Shown here: positions 7,667 through 14,792 of the stretch, piece after piece | Layout of the letters: the number at the start of each line of letters is the position of its first letter | How positions within the stretch are numbered: position 1 is the stretch's first letter | DNA from: Nitrosomonadaceae bacterium | GTDB lineage: Bacteria; Pseudomonadota; Gammaproteobacteria; Burkholderiales; Nitrosomonadaceae | DNA: 14,833 nucleotides | Assembly (NCBI GenBank): GCA_919902625.1 | Contig: CAKKRO010000238.1 | Coordinates: 21,841-36,673 of the forward strand | Reading direction: 5' to 3' | Position numbers and translations under genes: made by a program | Notes under the pieces: model-generated | What the model was told of the DNA's origin: nothing | Database searches by the model: none | What the model saw: the letters and a program-made list of their open reading frames with translations, nothing else

Positions 7667-8854
7667 TTAATGCAGACTTTCTAACCACTCCAGCGCTACA
7701 TCACGAGCCAGCCTATCTGTTCTAAGCACATCATCCAGCGTGGTTATTTCTTCCTGTTTTACTGTTTGCATGACATGCGCAATCATCGTTGGGATTGCTG
7801 TAAATGACATGCGTCTCTTAAGAAATGACTCTACCGCTATTTCATTGGCTGCATTGAGTACCGCAGGCATATTCCCACCCGCACCAAGCGCCTGATAAGC
7901 TAACCTCAAGCATGGGAATCTTTCAAAATCCGGTTGTTCAAAATCAAGATGGGCAACCTTAAACATATCTAAAGCCGATACCCCGCTTTCAATCCTGTCA
8001 GGATAACCCATGGCATGTGCAATAGGAGTACGCATATCAGGATTACCCAGTTGCGCTATAACCGAACCATCGATATAGGCGACCATAGAATGAATGACGC
8101 TTTGTGGATGGATCACCACCTGAATTTTGTCAGGCGCCGCATCAAACAACCAATGCGCCTCAATCACTTCTAACCCTTTATTCATCATGGTAGCTGAATC
8201 AACTGAAATCTTCTGCCCCATATCCCAGTTTGGGTGCGCACAAGCCTGTTCAGGGGTCACTTTTTCCAATGAGGCTAAAGGTGAACATCGAAATGGGCCA
8301 CCCGAAGCAGTGAGTAATATCCGGCTAACTCCAACGGCCGCCAAATCTCCATTAAAACGATGGGGCAATGATTGGTAAATCGCATTATGCTCGCTATCAA
8401 TGGGCAACAGTGTGGCACTATGCTGTTTAACCAGATCCATAAAAATCCGCCCAGCCATAACCAGAGTTTCCTTATTGGCCAACAATACGAGTTTCCCTGT
8501 CCGGGCTGCTGCAAACGTTGGCCGAATACCTGCAGCGCCGACAATTGCGGCCATTACAGTATTCACTTCTGGAAGCGATGCTACTTTTTCTAATGATTCA
8601 ATACCCGATAATACTTCAGTATCTATCCCGGCGACTTGTATTGCTTTCGCCAATTGTTCAGCACTTTCTGTATCCAGCATTACCGCATAACATGGCCGGA
8701 AGCGCTGACATTGCAACAGCATTTTTTCAACATTTTTATGGGCAGTCAGTGCAGCAACCCGAAAGCGATCAGGGTGGCGTGCGATGACATCCAGCGTGCT
8801 CTCCCCAATACTGCCGGTAGAACCGAGTATGGTTATTTGACGAACAGTTTTCAT
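7667..8854 (-). CDS. dxr: 1-deoxy-D-xylulose 5-phosphate reductoisomerase
   Basis: Dxr converts DXP to 2-C-methyl-D-erythritol 4-phosphate with NADPH, the first committed step of the MEP isoprenoid pathway. It therefore feeds the neighbouring uppS product. The 395-aa length is usual. The NADPH-binding loop GSTGSIG is at 11-17. NKETLVMAG (128-135) is followed by the metal-binding PIDSEHNAIYQS (D153, E155), and the third ligand is the Glu of MNKGLE (E229). SVDSATMMNKG and HPQSVIHSM are also conserved. The ATG overlaps the cdsA stop in an ATGA arrangement (8851-8854). There is no separate Shine-Dalgarno, so translational coupling to cdsA is likely. Confidence 0.97.
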   Translation of the reverse strand: MKTVRQITILGSTGSIGESTLDVIARHPDRFRVAALTAHKNVEKMLLQCQRFRPCYAVMLDTESAEQLAKAIQVAGIDTEVLSGIESLEKVASLPEVNTVMAAIVGAAGIRPTFAAARTGKLVLLANKETLVMAGRIFMDLVKQHSATLLPIDSEHNAIYQSLPHRFNGDLAAVGVSRILLTASGGPFRCSPLASLEKVTPEQACAHPNWDMGQKISVDSATMMNKGLEVIEAHWLFDAAPDKIQVVIHPQSVIHSMVAYIDGSVIAQLGNPDMRTPIAHAMGYPDRIESGVSALDMFKVAHLDFEQPDFERFPCLRLAYQALGAGGNMPAVLNAANEIAVESFLKRRMSFTAIPTMIAHVMQTVKQEEITTLDDVLRTDRLARDVALEWLESLH

Positions 8855-9675
8855 AAAGAAGGTGAATAGAAAATGAGTAATGCCAGAATGGCAAATGGCA
8901 ATGTAGAGATTAAAGCATCAATTCGGTCCAATATTCCACCGTGACCCGGCAAAATACGACCACTATCCTTAACACCCGCATGACGCTTTATCAGTGATTC
9001 GTACAGATCTCCCACTATACCCAATATAGCCATAACTATCAGCAATGGCACCAATGTGGGTGTTAAAGTCTCTTCAGTTACCCAAAAATCCCAAGCCAAT
9101 CCATATATTAATACCGCCATTAAAGCACCCGCCACACCTTCCCATGTTTTGTTCGGACTGATAGTGTACGCAAGTTTGTGCTTACCGAAGGCTCGTCCGG
9201 TAAAATAAGCAGCGGTATCTGAAATCCAGATAGTCGCCATCAGACCCAGTAAAAGTAATGGACTGATAGCACGCAATTGATATAGAGCGAGACAGGTTGA
9301 TAACAATAATAACCAGCCGATCAACATCCAAATAAATGGGCTTTTAATAGTATAAAACTGCTTTAGATATAATGGTACGCCCACTATCCAAAAAACAACC
9401 GACAAAATATATATCCACATAAGATCCAATGAGTAAACATTGACTTTTACAGATTCACTCAATAAAAACAATAATTCTCCACCCACCAGTGTTGTGAGCA
9501 GCATAAAAAGAATTGTGTCTTTAACTGAGAATTGAGACAAGCGACTCCATTCACGTGAGCCGATCACTGTCAGCGCAAGTAAAAAAGCAGCCCAGAAAAT
9601 GTCTTGCAAATAAAATAGCGCTGATAGAAATAAAGGCAAAACGACAATTGCGGTGAGGATGCGAGCTTTAAGCAT
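8851..9675 (-). CDS. cdsA: Phosphatidate cytidylyltransferase (CDP-diacylglycerol synthase)
   Basis: CdsA makes CDP-diacylglycerol from phosphatidate and CTP in the inner membrane, the branch point for all phospholipids. The 274-aa protein is highly hydrophobic with about eight membrane segments. The CDP-alcohol synthase signature is complete at about 227-253 (SLIKRH, then KDSGRILPGHGG, then LDRID). The upstream ISDTAAYFTGRAFGKHK and SPNKTWEG blocks (151-180) are also typical. The ATG at 9673-9675 is 14 nt after uppS. The gene sits between uppS and dxr as in most proteobacterial clusters. Confidence 0.96.
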   Translation of the reverse strand: MLKARILTAIVVLPLFLSALFYLQDIFWAAFLLALTVIGSREWSRLSQFSVKDTILFMLLTTLVGGELLFLLSESVKVNVYSLDLMWIYILSVVFWIVGVPLYLKQFYTIKSPFIWMLIGWLLLLSTCLALYQLRAISPLLLLGLMATIWISDTAAYFTGRAFGKHKLAYTISPNKTWEGVAGALMAVLIYGLAWDFWVTEETLTPTLVPLLIVMAILGIVGDLYESLIKRHAGVKDSGRILPGHGGILDRIDALISTLPFAILALLIFYSPSL

Positions 9676-9689
9676 GTAAAATAATCTTC

Positions 9690-10457
9690 TTATCCTTCGG
9701 CTGATATCGCTACCTGGAGTTGCTCGCTGGTACGGCCAAACCGGCGTTCCCGCTGCTGATAAGATTGAATAGCTAACTCAAGTTCGTGTTCGTCAAAATC
9801 AGGCCATAATGTACTGGTAAAGTATAATTCAGTATAAGCCAGTTGCCACAACAAAAAATTACTGACTCGACACTCTCCGCCCGTACGAATGAATAAATCC
9901 GGCTCGGGAGCATAGTTCATGGAAAGATGTTGCGCCAAATTTTCTTCTTCAAAATTAAGCGGCGGTTCGGTCGATTGCGCCATCATTTTACGCATAGCCT
10001 GCATGATATCCCATCGCCCCCCGTAATTGGCCGCAATAGTAAACGTTAGACGTGTATTTTTGGCAGTTAATTGCTCGCCATTATGGATGAATTCTATTAT
10101 CTTAGGTTCAAACTTCGATAAATCACCAATGACTTTAAATCGAATGCCATTTTCGTGCAGTTTAACTATTTCCTGTTCCAACGCACCCATAAAAAGTTGC
10201 ATCAGGAAAGAAATTTCATCCGTAGGCCGACGCCAGTTTTCACTACTAAATGCAAATAAAGTAAGATAGGTAACCCCGCGTTCTATGCAAGCTTTTATAA
10301 CACCACGAACTGTTTCAACTCCTTGCTTATGTCCAGCCATGCGTGGCATATAGCGATTCCGGGCCCATCGCCCATTACCATCCATGATAATAGCGATATG
10401 TTTGGGTATCAAACCTGTTTCAGGTATCTCTAGGGTTGAACTCTGGCCTTGATGCAT
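9690..10457 (-). CDS. uppS: Undecaprenyl diphosphate synthase (isoprenyl transferase)
   Basis: UppS condenses isopentenyl-PP onto farnesyl-PP in Z configuration to form the C55 carrier lipid for peptidoglycan and surface polysaccharides. The protein has 255 aa. The catalytic aspartate is D26 in HIAIIMDGNGRWA. LTLFAFSSENWRRP and the C-terminal RTGGECRVSNFLLWQLAYTE block, ending WPDF, are the other conserved cis-prenyltransferase regions. The usual RTSGE appears here as RTGGE. The start codon is one base after the frr stop, and no Shine-Dalgarno is visible, so it probably relies on coupling to frr. Confidence 0.96.
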   Translation of the reverse strand: MHQGQSSTLEIPETGLIPKHIAIIMDGNGRWARNRYMPRMAGHKQGVETVRGVIKACIERGVTYLTLFAFSSENWRRPTDEISFLMQLFMGALEQEIVKLHENGIRFKVIGDLSKFEPKIIEFIHNGEQLTAKNTRLTFTIAANYGGRWDIMQAMRKMMAQSTEPPLNFEEENLAQHLSMNYAPEPDLFIRTGGECRVSNFLLWQLAYTELYFTSTLWPDFDEHELELAIQSYQQRERRFGRTSEQLQVAISAEG

Positions 10458-10458
10458 A

Positions 10459-11016
10459 TCAAACAGCCATCAGTTCGGCTTCCTTAACTTGTAAAACTTT
10501 ATCTATCTCGGTGATATAACGATCGGTCAGCTTCTGAATCTCATCCTGACCACGGCGCTCATCATCTTCGGATATTTCTTTAGATTTTAATAATTCTTTT
10601 AGGTGTGCATTTGCATCCCTGCGAATATTGCGCATTGCAACACGTACAGTTTCCGCTTCATGTTTGACCACTTTAATAAGATCACGACGCCGCTCTTCAG
10701 TGAGTGCCGGCATAGGTACACGAATGGTCTCACCTACCGGCATTGGATTTAAACCCAGATCCGATTCACGAATTGCCTTTTCAATGGCATTGGCCATTTT
10801 TTTCTCCCAAGGAATAACGCCAATAGTCCGCGCATCAATCAGATTAATATTAGCCACTTGGTTAATGGGCGTGGGTGCACCATAATAATCAACCACGACA
10901 TGATCCAACAAACCAGTATGAGCCCGTCCACTTCTGACCTTACTTAAATCTACTTTCAATGCATCCAGGCTTTTTTGCATTTTCTGTTCAGCAGATCTTT
11001 TTACATCGGCAATCAT
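10459..11016 (-). CDS. frr: Ribosome recycling factor
   Basis: RRF splits post-termination ribosomes together with EF-G. It is 185 aa, the standard length. The sequence starts MIADVKRSAEQKMQKSLDALK and contains the conserved VRSGRAHTGLLD, IPWEKKM, RVPMPALTEERRRDLIKVVK and AMRNIRRDAN blocks of the three-helix-bundle domain. The ATG has a good AAGGGA about 7 nt upstream, unlike several of its neighbours. It lies 50 bp after pyrH and is nearly contiguous with uppS. Confidence 0.98.
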   Translation of the reverse strand: MIADVKRSAEQKMQKSLDALKVDLSKVRSGRAHTGLLDHVVVDYYGAPTPINQVANINLIDARTIGVIPWEKKMANAIEKAIRESDLGLNPMPVGETIRVPMPALTEERRRDLIKVVKHEAETVRVAMRNIRRDANAHLKELLKSKEISEDDERRGQDEIQKLTDRYITEIDKVLQVKEAELMAV

Positions 11017-11066
11017 AATATTATCCCTTCTGTATCTTTGTCTCGAGAGACTCCAAATAATCTGGA

Positions 11067-11783
11067 TCAGATTGTTACCAAGGTTCCTTCATCTTCTCCC
11101 GTTATTATACGTTTAAGCGCTCCCGCCTTGAAAATGCTAAATACATTCAGCGGCAACTTCTGGTCACGGCATAATGTCAGCGCAGTTGCATCCATCACCT
11201 GTAAATTCCTGCTAATAGCTTCATCAAAAGACAATTTATGAAAACGAGTCGCTCCTGGATCAATTTGCGGATCATTGGTATAGATACCATCCACCTTAGT
11301 CGCTTTAAGCATGATATCTACATTCATTTCCATACCACGTAAAGCAGCTGCAGTGTCTGTCGTGAAAAATGGATTGCCGGTTCCCGCTGCAAAAATCACC
11401 ACTCTGCCGTCTTTCAGGTAACGCATCGCCCGTCCGCGAATATAGGGCTCCACTACTTGCTCAATACGTAAAGCAGATTGTATGCGCGGCACCAATCCAA
11501 CCTGCTTCATGGCATCCTGCAAGGCCAATGCATTCATCACTGTGGCCAGCATACCCATATAATCTGCGGTAACGCGCTCAAGACCGTCATTAGCTGATTT
11601 CATACCACGAAAAATATTACCGCCGCCAACAACAATGGCGATCTCAACACCCAGCTGACTGATTTCTTCAATCTCAGTAACGATTCTTCCCATTACCGTA
11701 TGATTAATACCATACTTGTCTTCACCCATCAGGGCTTCGCCCGATAGTTTTAGTAAAATACGTTTATAGATAGCGGCAGTCAT
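11067..11783 (-). CDS. pyrH: Uridylate kinase (UMP kinase)
   Basis: PyrH phosphorylates UMP to UDP with ATP. It is a hexameric, GTP-activated and UTP-inhibited enzyme of the amino-acid kinase fold, distinct from eukaryotic UMP/CMP kinases. The 238-aa length is normal. Conserved blocks are YKRILLKLSGEALMG (6-20), GGGNIFRG, the UMP-binding DYMGMLATVMNALAL, and GTGNPFFTTDTAAALRG. The ATG at 11781-11783 gives the usual N-terminus but lacks any recognisable Shine-Dalgarno in the 33 nt between tsf and pyrH. Confidence 0.98.
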   Translation of the reverse strand: MTAAIYKRILLKLSGEALMGEDKYGINHTVMGRIVTEIEEISQLGVEIAIVVGGGNIFRGMKSANDGLERVTADYMGMLATVMNALALQDAMKQVGLVPRIQSALRIEQVVEPYIRGRAMRYLKDGRVVIFAAGTGNPFFTTDTAAALRGMEMNVDIMLKATKVDGIYTNDPQIDPGATRFHKLSFDEAISRNLQVMDATALTLCRDQKLPLNVFSIFKAGALKRIITGEDEGTLVTI

Positions 11784-11816
11784 TGATGGTAAATTTGAAA
11801 ATTATGATCACTCGTC

Positions 11817-12701
11817 CTATTTCACTTGTCCCATCTGCGCTTTTACTTCTTCAGCAAAATTCTCGGATTTCTTTTCTATCCCTTCGCCCACGACAAACAT
11901 TGTAAAATCACTCACTTTAGCCGATTTCTTTGCCAACAATTTCTCTACCGTTTGCTCTGGGTCTTTAACAAAGGGTTGACCCAATAATGTTATTTCAGCA
12001 AGATATTTTGCAATACGTCCATCCACCATTTTTTCAATAATATTTGCCGGCTTACCGCTTTCGGCTGCCTGGGCAGTAAAAATCTGGCGCTCATGTTCCA
12101 GCACCTCTGCAGACACCTGCTCTTTAGACACGCACATTGGTTTACTGGCTGCAATATGCATAGCCAGATCCTTACCTAAGATTTCATCGCCACCCGCATA
12201 ATCCACCATGACACCGATTCTGGTTCCATGAAGATAAGACGCCAACCGACCTTGTGTTGCATAGCGGGCGCAACGGCGGATACTGATGTTCTCGCCTAAT
12301 TTCATGATCAATGCCTTACGGACTGCTTCGACCGCATCACCGCAAGGGAGTGATGTATCACTGAGCGCGGCAATGTCAGTCAGATTTTTTGTTGCGATGA
12401 GTTCGGCCAGATTCCTTGCAAAATTTATAAAATCCTCATTCTTGGCAACAAAATCTGTTTCACAATTAACCTCGACCAGAGCGCCACATCGGCCGTCTGC
12501 TGAAATATATGCACCAATTACGCCTTCGGCTGCGATCCGGCCGGCAGCCTTGCTCGCTTTGGCGCCGCTTTTAATTCTCAATAGATCTTCTGCCGCTTTC
12601 ATATCACCGTCAGTTTCTGTTAAGGCTTTTTTGCATTCCATCATGCCAAGCCCCGTCATCTCACGCAATTCTTTTACCATGCTCGCGGTAATATCCGCCA
12701 T
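11817..12701 (-). CDS. tsf: Elongation factor Ts
   Basis: EF-Ts is the nucleotide exchange factor that releases GDP from EF-Tu. The 294-aa protein starts MADITASMVKELREMTGLGM, with the UBA-like N-terminal module that includes MECKKAL. TDFVAKN at 82-88 is the EF-Tu contact motif. Two core subdomains follow, and the C-terminal module is intact. I placed the start at the ATG 12699-12701, with GGAG 5 nt upstream. An in-frame extension of 16 codons exists but is unlike the family. The gene is separated from rpsB by 227 bp, more than the other gaps of the cluster. Confidence 0.98.
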   Translation of the reverse strand: MADITASMVKELREMTGLGMMECKKALTETDGDMKAAEDLLRIKSGAKASKAAGRIAAEGVIGAYISADGRCGALVEVNCETDFVAKNEDFINFARNLAELIATKNLTDIAALSDTSLPCGDAVEAVRKALIMKLGENISIRRCARYATQGRLASYLHGTRIGVMVDYAGGDEILGKDLAMHIAASKPMCVSKEQVSAEVLEHERQIFTAQAAESGKPANIIEKMVDGRIAKYLAEITLLGQPFVKDPEQTVEKLLAKKSAKVSDFTMFVVGEGIEKKSENFAEEVKAQMGQVK

Positions 12702-12752
12702 ATTTACTCCAGATACAAAATAGTTTATGAATGGGATATAGGTGATCATCAG

Positions 12753-12769
12753 GATAAGAATTACTTATC
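12753..12769 (-). promoter_or_regulatory. Dyad GATAAG-N5-CTTATC upstream of tsf
   Basis: This perfect 6-bp inverted repeat with a 5-nt centre lies about 52 nt upstream of the tsf ATG. It could be an RNA hairpin or a protein site. No convincing promoter hexamer pair was found next to it. Confidence 0.25.
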
Positions 12770-12851
12770 GCACAATTAATTCCCGGCAGGATTAAGTGAG
12801 AACAAGTAGTGCCTCAAATCCGATACCAATCCTAAATATTATTGCGACAAG

Positions 12852-12867
12852 TCTCTTAGAAAAGAGA
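12852..12867 (-). promoter_or_regulatory. Small hairpin in the rpsB-tsf spacer
   Basis: TCTCTT and AAGAGA are perfect 6-bp arms with a 4-nt loop, about 62 nt after the rpsB stop. No U-run follows on the - strand, so this is not a standard intrinsic terminator. It could be a processing or attenuation element. Confidence 0.3.
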
Positions 12868-12928
12868 ACTACACTTACATATCCAGTCTAACTGTCAGAA
12901 TGCCGATACAAAGGGCAATCTCCTTGTT

Positions 12929-13651
12929 TTATTCGGTTTCTGCGCTACTCATTTCAACGATTTCCTGAATAGCCTGATTACGTCCTTCCAGAACGGCATC
13001 AGCAACACCACGAGCATACAAGCGTATTGCCCGGCTTGAATCATCGTTTCCTGGAATAATGTACTGCAAGCCATCTGGATTATGGTTGGTATCGACCACA
13101 CCAATCACCGGAATACCAAGCTTTCTGGCCTCTGTAACAGCACCCTTCTGATATCCGACATCTATTACAAATAAAGCGTCCGGCAAACCTTTCATGTCCT
13201 TAATACCACCCAAACTACTATTGAGCTTGTCCAGTTCCCGTTGAAGATCAAGCGCTTCTTTTTTTACCAGCTTGTCCAAAGTTCCGTCTTGAACCATTAT
13301 TTCCATATCTTGCAAACGCTTGATCGACTGTTTGATGGTTTTAAAATTGGTTAACATTCCACCCAGCCAACGTTGGTCCACATAGGGAGATCCACATCGC
13401 GCCGCTTCTTCACGTACGATATCGCGCGCCTGCCGCTTAGTGCCCACAAATAAGATGACGCCCTTGTTCGCTGATAATTGACGCACATATTTCATGGCCT
13501 CTTCATACATCACCAGGGTATTTTCAAGATTGATAATATGGATTTTATTACGATGGCCAAAGATGTACGGGGCCATTTTTGGATTCCAGAAGCGTGTTTG
13601 GTGTCCAAAATGAACACCAGCTTCCAGCATTTGCCGCATAGTTACTGACAT
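12929..13651 (-). CDS. rpsB: 30S ribosomal protein S2
   Basis: S2 joins the 30S subunit late, near S1, and is needed for S1 binding. The 240-aa product starts MSVTMRQMLEAGVHFGHQTRFWNPKM and has FVGTKRQARDIV, DQRWLGGMLTNFKTI, and LPDALFVIDVGYQKGAVTEARKLGIP-type conserved regions (the last written here as a name for the block, not as a comparison result). The start is secured by a strong AAAGGAG about 5 nt before the ATG, the best ribosome binding site in the window. It is the first gene of the long cluster and has its own promoter and leader. Confidence 0.98.
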   Translation of the reverse strand: MSVTMRQMLEAGVHFGHQTRFWNPKMAPYIFGHRNKIHIINLENTLVMYEEAMKYVRQLSANKGVILFVGTKRQARDIVREEAARCGSPYVDQRWLGGMLTNFKTIKQSIKRLQDMEIMVQDGTLDKLVKKEALDLQRELDKLNSSLGGIKDMKGLPDALFVIDVGYQKGAVTEARKLGIPVIGVVDTNHNPDGLQYIIPGNDDSSRAIRLYARGVADAVLEGRNQAIQEIVEMSSAETE

Positions 13652-13797
13652 AAGTTCTCCTTTAGGATTGAGCCTCCATCCGCCACGGCCATTCCCGATA
13701 TGGAAAGCACCTTCTTTGTATTAGCGAATGTGTGAATTTAATTTGACTCGTATACCACGCATCATGAATGTCTTATAGCAGACAGAAATCAAATTAT
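13652..13797 (-). promoter_or_regulatory. rpsB 5' leader, candidate S2 autoregulatory RNA
   Basis: From the likely transcription start (about 13797) to the ATG is roughly 145 nt. The first eight bases, TAATTTGA (13789-13796), are perfectly complementary to TCAAATTA (13739-13746 on the + strand reads TAATTTGA), closing a 42-nt loop. Inside the loop is a 5-bp hairpin, TGTCT-N6-AGACA. Closer to the gene is a GC-rich stretch (about 13667-13700). In E. coli, S2 is known to repress its own operon through the rpsB leader. That this leader does the same is inference. Confidence 0.45.
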
Positions 13798-13803
13798 CTT
13801 TAT

Positions 13804-13831
13804 ATTATAGCATTTTCCAATACTTACTCAA
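13804..13831 (-). promoter_or_regulatory. rpsB promoter (sigma-70 type, extended -10)
   Basis: On the - strand a perfect TATAAT lies at 13804-13809, preceded by TGC (13810-13812), giving an extended -10. TTGAGT at 13826-13831 is the -35, with a 16-bp spacer. Predicted transcription start is near 13797. This is the best promoter in the window and fits the high expression of the S2/EF-Ts operon. Confidence 0.7.
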
Positions 13832-13866
13832 GCCAACATGACTCAAAATAAAGATGATGTGAATGA

Positions 13867-13879
13867 TGTTTACGCTATG
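13867..13879. repeat. 13-bp direct repeat, copy 1
   Basis: TGTTTACGCTATG is repeated exactly at 13932-13944, with starts 65 bp apart. This copy lies about 36 bp upstream of the rpsB -35 box, where an activator or repressor could bind. Confidence 0.6.
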
Positions 13880-13931
13880 ACGGGGAACTGCTCTGAGGTA
13901 ACAAAAAATTTTCCAGCTCGAATATCATCAG

Positions 13932-13944
13932 TGTTTACGCTATG
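13932..13944. repeat. 13-bp direct repeat, copy 2
   Basis: This is the second exact copy of TGTTTACGCTATG. It spans the fnr stop codon (13940-13942), so the last bases of fnr are part of the repeat. Confidence 0.6.
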
Positions 13945-14725
13945 TAACACAAGATGTGTTTCCTATTTTCATTCTTAAGCGAGCAATGTCATTGATTTGT
14001 ATATGCTTATTATCAACAGTAATAATGTTCTCATCCTGCAGCTTAGAGAAAGCACGGCTGACGGTTTCCAGCTTAAGACCAAGATAACTACCAATCTCCT
14101 CGCGGGTCATGCGTAAATAAAAATCGGACTCGGAATAACCGCGCATCAAAAAACGACGCGACAGATTGAGCAGAAAAGTTGCCAAGCGTTCTTCTGCCTT
14201 CATGCTGCCCAGTAACAACATAACACCATGATCCCGCACTATTTCACGACTCATGATCTTATGAAAATGATGCATAAGCGACGGAATAACACGGCTAATC
14301 TCTTCCAGCTTCTCAAAAGGAATCTCGCATACTTCGCTATCTTCAAGAGCAACCGCATCGCAAGTATGTACCTCTGTGCTAATAGCATCCAAACCCAACA
14401 GCTCTCCCGTCATATGAAACCCGGTCACTTGCTGTCGCCCATCTTCTTCAAGCACGCATGTCTTTAAGAATCCGCTACGGATCGCAAATAGTGATTGAAA
14501 CTTCAAACCTGTGCGATGCAGATATCCACCCCGCTGAATCCTGCGTTTATGACTTACCACATCGCCAAGAACTTGCACTTCATGCTCATTAAGACCAACT
14601 GGCAGGCAAAGCTCACGCAAACTGCACGTTGAGCAACTTGCTCTTATGTGTGAAATATCAAGGTGATTACATGATGAAGTATCTGTCGGCAAAATATTTT
14701 CCAAATATAAGGAATGACATTTCAA
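13940..14725 (-). CDS. fnr: FNR-type [4Fe-4S] oxygen-sensing transcription regulator
   Basis: This is a CRP/FNR-family activator/repressor controlling the anaerobic switch. The 261-aa protein has cysteines C31, C34 and C40 (SCSTCSLRELC) plus C133 in VCEIPFE. These are the same spacing and context as the four cluster ligands of E. coli FNR (C20, C23, C29, C122), so it should carry an oxygen-labile 4Fe-4S cluster. The cyclic-nucleotide-like beta roll spans about 45-150, and the dimerisation helix follows (SREIVRDHGVMLLLGSMKAEERLA). The helix-turn-helix (MTREEIGSYLGLKLETVSRAFSKL) includes E220, S223 and R224, the residues that read TTGAT half sites. There is no in-frame ATG before residue 105. 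The start used is TTG at 14723-14725, and an upstream TGA closes the frame. Another TTG at residue 8 is possible. The gene lies upstream of rpsB in the same orientation. Confidence 0.93.
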   Translation of the reverse strand: MKCHSLYLENILPTDTSSCNHLDISHIRASCSTCSLRELCLPVGLNEHEVQVLGDVVSHKRRIQRGGYLHRTGLKFQSLFAIRSGFLKTCVLEEDGRQQVTGFHMTGELLGLDAISTEVHTCDAVALEDSEVCEIPFEKLEEISRVIPSLMHHFHKIMSREIVRDHGVMLLLGSMKAEERLATFLLNLSRRFLMRGYSESDFYLRMTREEIGSYLGLKLETVSRAFSKLQDENIITVDNKHIQINDIARLRMKIGNTSCVT

Positions 14726-14733
14726 TGCCTTGA

Positions 14734-14747
14734 TTGATCTGAATCAA
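14734..14747. promoter_or_regulatory. Perfect FNR box upstream of fnr
   Basis: TTGATCTGAATCAA matches the FNR consensus TTGAT-N4-ATCAA at every defined position. It lies 8 nt before the TTG start and downstream of both candidate -10 boxes, so bound FNR would block transcription. Negative autoregulation of fnr is known in E. coli. Its use here is inferred from position. Confidence 0.75.
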
Positions 14748-14763
14748 AGCCAATATTTTATAA

Positions 14764-14792
14764 AATATCCATAATTTTACCGGTATTGTCAA
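14764..14792 (-). promoter_or_regulatory. Candidate fnr promoter
   Basis: On the - strand, TTGACA (14787-14792, perfect -35) is followed after 17 bp by GATATT (14764-14769, 4 of 6 matches). TATAAA at 14757-14762 is an alternative -10 without a good -35. Both place the transcription start just ahead of the FNR box. The remaining bases to the window edge show no gene. Confidence 0.5.

Noticed and set aside
12286..12723. A 145-codon + strand open frame opposite tsf
   Set aside because: It is antisense to intact EF-Ts, is rich in Ser/Ala/Pro as expected for a shadow frame, and has no recognisable domain.
12702..12749. In-frame 16-codon extension upstream of the EF-Ts start
   Set aside because: EF-Ts proteins begin at MA-ITASMVKELRE, and GGAG sits at the right distance from that ATG.
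13946..13960. Perfect AACACA-AGA-TGTGTT hairpin near the fnr 3' end as a terminator
   Set aside because: It is inside the fnr coding end and no T-run follows it on the - strand, so terminator function is not supported.
13838..13978. A 46-codon + strand frame starting ATG ACT CAA AAT across the rpsB promoter and the fnr 3' end
   Set aside because: It has no ribosome binding site, overlaps the promoter and the end of fnr, and matches no family I know. Its length is within chance expectation.
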